A stretch of DNA of 64,000 nt from Leishmania donovani (Eukaryota; Euglenozoa; Kinetoplastea; Trypanosomatida; Trypanosomatidae), in contig NC_018250.1 of the NCBI RefSeq assembly GCF_000227135.1, positions 540,390 to 604,389 of the forward strand. The letters run 5' to 3'. A program made the position numbers and the translations under genes. Positions 60,288 through 64,000 of this stretch are shown here, piece by piece; position 1 is the first letter of the stretch, and every line of letters starts with the position of its first letter. The notes beneath the pieces were generated by a model. That model saw nothing but the letters and a program-made list of their open reading frames with translations. It had not been told where the DNA came from and made no database searches.

Positions 60288-61097
60288 ATGCCGCGTGCAG
60301 CTCACCAGGCACACGCGTCGAGAAGCATCAGCGTTGCCTCTTCTTCCTCATCTACGCAGTCTTCCAGCAACGAGCTCGACAGCCACCGGGCTAAGGCGAA
60401 GCGTGAACTTGCTTCTGCTTCTCGCTCTGCAAGGAAACCATCCACTCTGCCACCGGCGTCATCAGAGGCGATTCAAGTGACAAGGATGACGACTGACGCC
60501 ACGGAGGGAGCGGCGGCATCAATGCCGCACGCACCTAGCAAAGGCACCTTAACGGAGTCCGAAAAGCGTCGCCAGAAGACACTTTTCTTGGGTGAGTCGG
60601 AGCAGTTCGCCTTCGACTTTGGCGGCGCTGTAACGGAGATCGCTGAAACCGTCTTTGAAGCCGACGCAGCGCAGCGGGCAGCACAACGGGTGGAGGAGCT
60701 AGAGGATACTACTGCTCGTGTCCATGCCGCGTCTGCTTCGAGCGTCACCACGGCTCCACGGCTGCTGACGCTAGAGGAGCTGAATGCATATGCGGCAGAA
60801 GCCATGCAACAGGGTCCGCGGCGCTTCCTGACTCTGGCCAAGGCGGGGTCACGCAAGCGGGCCGCCACAACGACGTCCTCTGCCCATGCGCCGCAGGATG
60901 AGTCCGCATCCGTCAGCTCCGCGCCATCAGGCCCTCAGCGAGCGGGGGATGAGAATGGTGCTACCCTAGCGGAGGCTATTCCACAGTTCCAGGCAGCCTT
61001 GCGTCGATACGAGGCGGATCTCTGGCGTGCACATAAGCAGCGCCGTGAGGAGGACGCTCGGCAGCGCAGCAAGAACACGCGCAGCCAACACGCGTAG
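60288..61097 (+). CDS. Protein of unknown function, charged and partly helical
   Basis: The 269-residue protein starts at the ATG at 60288 (MPRAAHQAHASRSISVASSS), just after a strong splice acceptor, which supports the start. The first 85 residues are Ser/Ala-rich and disordered. Residues about 86-140 (ESEKRRQKTLFLGESEQFAF, then TEIAETVFEADAAQRAAQRV) form a helix-rich acidic part. A short block LLTLEELNAYAAEAMQQGPR lies near 160, and the C-terminal 45 residues are a basic helix (QAALRRYEADLWRAHKQRRE). I recognise no domain. Confidence 0.65.
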   Translation: MPRAAHQAHASRSISVASSSSSTQSSSNELDSHRAKAKRELASASRSARKPSTLPPASSEAIQVTRMTTDATEGAAASMPHAPSKGTLTESEKRRQKTLFLGESEQFAFDFGGAVTEIAETVFEADAAQRAAQRVEELEDTTARVHAASASSVTTAPRLLTLEELNAYAAEAMQQGPRRFLTLAKAGSRKRAATTTSSAHAPQDESASVSSAPSGPQRAGDENGATLAEAIPQFQAALRRYEADLWRAHKQRREEDARQRSKNTRSQHA

Positions 61098-62078
61098 CTG
61101 TGTCTCCGTGGCCTCTTCGAGGAGCGCACTGGGCTGCCGTGCCTTCTTTGCTCGGCCTTTCTCTTTTTTTTTTCGTCTCCTGCGAGTAGCGTGTGAAGCG
61201 GACGAGGCCGAGGAGGGGGGAGGGCAGAGAGGGAGCGACTCCGTGAGTTCCACCGTGGTACACGCCCTTCTCCCCCTCTCCTTCCAGTCCTGTCGAAAAG
61301 TACCTTCTCACGTGATTGACAAGGGACCGAAGGTGCGGCACGGTTGCTTCTCTCGTAACATACACACGCACATAAACACGCACACACACACACACACAGC
61401 AAAGATGCGGAGGAACACAGAGAGTCGAAAGCGAGACACAGTTCTGACCATGGGCGTGCTGGCGAGATCGAGCGAGCGCGAGATGATAGTGGCCGCAGGC
61501 GCGGCGTGCCAGGTAACGCACACCACAGCAGTGGAGCCTGTGGCAGTATCGCTCCATGACCCGGCATCCTCTTACCACCCCTACCCCCACCACACTGCCA
61601 TCTCCTCTCTCTTTGGTCTTTTTCGCTCGATTTGTGGGCGACAGCAGGGGGAGGCGCGGCGGGGTGGCGGTGAAGAGGGCCGTGAAGGCCCATCGAAAAG
61701 GTGGAGGCACCCGCACCTGCGATGCACAGGGCCTGCACTGTCCCTTGTATCTCTCTCTCTGTCTGTCTGCCTGTGTGCGCCAGGGGACCGCGCGGAGAGA
61801 CGCATACAAAGACGCATCTCTTCTCTTGCACACCTGCGAGATGAACACACAGAGGCGATTCCCCTCATCATTTTGCCCATCTCTGCAGAGGCGCATCCTT
61901 CGACACAGACGCACGCCCGCGATCCAGTGACACTCCTCTCTCTCTCTCTCGCTCTTCTTCCCTCTGTCCTCTCACCACCACCACCACCACCTGCCGCTGC
62001 TGCTGCTCTTCCCGGTTTTCCAGTTTTCTTTTTCCTTTTCCGTGACGTTCTTCGATTTCACGACCTGGACGCCGCCAC
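61098..62078. other. Spacer between the last two genes
   Basis: I see no gene. A CA repeat lies at 61378-61398, CT-rich tracts at 61750-61775 and 61930-61970, and a short (CCA)n at 61977-61991. The T/C-rich stretch at 62008-62040 is a plausible acceptor tract. Confidence 0.45.
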
Positions 62079-63215
62079 ATGGCGCTGTACGGCAGGGCGA
62101 TCGGCGCTTTGCGCCGGCACCAAGACGGGGCTATCGGCGCGGTAGTCCTGGCTCTCGTGCTGTGCGTATGCGTGCCGCTGCTGGCGGTGGTGCCCGAGTC
62201 ACGGCCGTACGGTGCCACCTTCATTGCGTGGGCGCTTGCGTTCGCCGTGCGTGCGTGGCGGTGCTTGCCGCGAGAGAGGGCGCACGTGTGCAGGGCCGCG
62301 CATCGCTTGGCCGATGCTAGGATGCGGCAGCGCGGCGTGGGCAAGGTACTGATGCCCTACACGGAGGAGTCTCGCTTGATGTCCGTGGCGCGCTACAACA
62401 GAGGCAATCGACTGCCGAGCTGCTCGTCAACGGAGGCAAGGACGAGGTGTCGCGGGTTTCCGGCGATCGGAAGCCGCTCGCCGACCCCCACTCACCAGGC
62501 GCGGGTGGGCATGGGGCACAATGGCATTTCTGCCAACAGCAGTGGCACGACGAATAGCGCCGCTGCTGCGTCGGCCCCATTGTCCTGTGATCTGTTCCTG
62601 TCGACCTCTGCGCTGGAGTCTTCAGCCCAGTTTCTTGCGCTGACTCACGTGGCTTCGCGCCAGGAGCCGTCTTGGTCGATCGCCGATCGCCACGCCGCTT
62701 CCATAACACCATCCGGGAGTCGAAGTGGCAGCGGCAGACGCACTCCGAGGCCCTCACACGAGCCGTTCACATACGTGTCCCGCGCCTGTGCCTCGGACTT
62801 CACGACGCTGTCAGAGCACGGCAGCGAGGTACCCTCCGTCGAACCCGCCTCGCCGTCGTCGATGCAGCCGACGACAAGCTCCTCGTCTTGCACGCACGGG
62901 TGCACAGGCGCTGCGATGACCCCGGCGTCGTTGCCGCAGACGCCGGTGGTGAGCGGTGCCGTTCATTCCCCGGCGTGGCTCCCTGCAGAGCCCGCGCGCA
63001 CCTTTTCGGACTCGAAGACGCCGCTCTCAGTGTGCTCGCAGCCGTCAAAGGTGGGGTCGTCTTCCTCGCAGAAGGACACACTGTCACCGCCGACGTACGA
63101 GGAGGCGGTGCTGCCCTCCTCACGCAGCTCTTCGTCGCCGCGGATTGCGGTGCTGAGCGCGACTATGCGGCTGCAGCGCCTCTCTCCAGCAGTGGCACGT
63201 GACGGTGCTCCCTGA
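62079..63215 (+). CDS. Membrane protein of unknown function with a PPTY motif
   Basis: The protein is 378 residues from the ATG at 62079, preceded by GCCGCCAC, a favourable start context. Residues about 17-38 (DGAIGAVVLALVLCVCVPLL) and 44-58 (PYGATFIAWALAFAVRAW) are hydrophobic and probably span or enter a membrane as a hairpin. A basic patch follows (RCLPRERAHVCRAAHRLADA, near 60-80). The rest is Ser/Thr/Pro-rich and disordered. Near the C-terminus (337-340) lies PPTY in the context SPPTYEEAVL, the classical ligand of WW domains in Nedd4-type ubiquitin ligases and a common endosomal sorting signal. No known domain was seen. It may be an ESCRT or ubiquitin-ligase adaptor, on motif evidence only. 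Confidence 0.65.
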   Translation: MALYGRAIGALRRHQDGAIGAVVLALVLCVCVPLLAVVPESRPYGATFIAWALAFAVRAWRCLPRERAHVCRAAHRLADARMRQRGVGKVLMPYTEESRLMSVARYNRGNRLPSCSSTEARTRCRGFPAIGSRSPTPTHQARVGMGHNGISANSSGTTNSAAAASAPLSCDLFLSTSALESSAQFLALTHVASRQEPSWSIADRHAASITPSGSRSGSGRRTPRPSHEPFTYVSRACASDFTTLSEHGSEVPSVEPASPSSMQPTTSSSSCTHGCTGAAMTPASLPQTPVVSGAVHSPAWLPAEPARTFSDSKTPLSVCSQPSKVGSSSSQKDTLSPPTYEEAVLPSSRSSSSPRIAVLSATMRLQRLSPAVARDGAP

Positions 63216-64000
63216 GGCACGCTAGCCGGTGTTCTCCGCGTTCTTAATGTTTTTTTTTTTTTTTGGGTTTCCTTTTCTTTTTGTACCCTCCCGCTTTACC
63301 CCTCCTCTCTGTCTCTCTGCTTCCGACACTCTCCTTCGACTGCCCACCGTTTCATCCTTCTTTCTGCTCTCCCCCTCTTCCCAACACGCACGCATGTGAG
63401 CTCGACTACCGCGTTCAGTCAACGCCGGCAGCTCACCTGCGCGTGTGTGCTCTGTTTTACGAGGACCATTCTCTTGATTACGGGCGCCCGCTGCGGAACG
63501 CGCGACGAAGCGTGCGATGTGTGGAGCAGCACATCAGCATCGTCGCTTGCTTCCTCTGCCTCGGCCGCTCTCTCTCTCTCACGGACGCACGCACGCACAC
63601 GCGCGCGTTCTGCAGCGGACGACCCCTTCCTCCCCACCCTCCTACTTTTTCGCTTCCTTCTCTCTGTCTTTGGGGCGCCTCTGTGGGCCGCACTCCTCTT
63701 TTCGTCTGTGTTCTCGCTACGTCTTACTCGATCCGACAGAGACGTGGCAGGCTGCGACCAACGTTCAGCAGCAGACATGCGTATGGAAGGGGCGGCAACG
63801 GCGTGCTTTCTCCGCTTTCTGGAGAAAATCGCAGATGAACTCCACGTCAAAGAGAGAGAGCGAAATGGATGGGGATGAGGCCGGTCAGGAAGTGACGCGA
63901 CGTCGACGCCTGCCTTTGCTCTCCTGCTTTCTCACTTTTCGAGGGTCGGGGGGGGAGAGTAGCGGACGTGTCGTCTCGGCCCCGGGTACACGCAGTCTCC
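63216..64000. other. Right-end flank, 3' of the PPTY protein
   Basis: I see no gene. The flank holds a T16 run near 63249-63264, pyrimidine-rich tracts at 63285-63380 and short CT repeats. These could be the 3' UTR and the splice region of a gene beyond the window. Confidence 0.4.

Noticed and set aside
1..64000. tRNA, snRNA or rRNA genes, CRISPR arrays, telomeric repeats and HASP/SHERP-type genes
   Set aside because: I looked for tRNA B-box-like GGTTCGANNCC, TTAGGG arrays, regular direct repeats and HASP-like acylated N-termini, and found none that held up. A covariance-model search was not possible.

Overview
The window is nuclear DNA of a trypanosomatid, most likely a Leishmania or a very close relative. 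The genes are intronless, lie in long one-direction clusters and are separated by 0.4-2 kb spacers. Those spacers carry pyrimidine tracts followed by AG (trans-splice acceptors), CA/TG microsatellites and SIDER2-like retroposons. Proteins typical of the group are present: coronin, a histidine acid phosphatase with a membrane anchor, a SIR2rp2-type sirtuin, and a short HMG-box/AT-hook protein with a mitochondrial leader. From memory, coronin, the sirtuin and CCT-gamma lie close together on Leishmania major chromosome 23, so this is probably the syntenic block. No database was searched.

Layout. From 1 to 19.1 kb all genes read leftward: a Stealth-family phosphotransferase cut by the window edge, a second Stealth copy with an assembly gap and an altered 5' end, an EB1-like microtubule plus-end protein, a 1349-residue coiled-coil protein, a decayed papain-family cysteine peptidase gene (found by reading through stops and a frameshift), and two further coiled-coil proteins. 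From 24.5 kb to the right end all genes read rightward: a small membrane protein, coronin, mitoribosomal uS9m, a TMEM234-like protein, membrane-bound acid phosphatase, an RsmH/METTL15-like rRNA methyltransferase, sirtuin, CCT-gamma, an HMG-box protein, a PPR-SAP protein, an RPGRIP1-like ciliary protein, an unknown protein, a Rictor/AVO3-like TORC2 subunit and two more unknown proteins. The 5.3 kb between the clusters is a divergent strand-switch region, where Pol II transcription is expected to start both ways. About 3.6 kb of it has an unusual homopolymer-rich texture found nowhere else in the window.

Repeats. Seven nearly identical SIDER2-like elements occur in 64 kb, in two 3'-end variants, both ending in A-rich tails. 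Six sit 16 to about 680 bp downstream of stop codons and one sits at the edge of the strand-switch region. One is split by an N gap whose two flanks are an exact 204-bp duplicate, so the gap is an unmerged overlap.

How the genes fit together. Several rightward genes point to the mitochondrion (uS9m, the rRNA methyltransferase, the class II sirtuin, the HMG-box protein, the PPR-SAP protein and probably the small membrane protein). Others concern the cytoskeleton and flagellum (EB1, coronin, RPGRIP1-like, three coiled-coil proteins), and a few the secretory pathway and surface (Stealth transferases, acid phosphatase). In trypanosomatids, co-transcription does not imply co-regulation, so these groupings are only suggestive.
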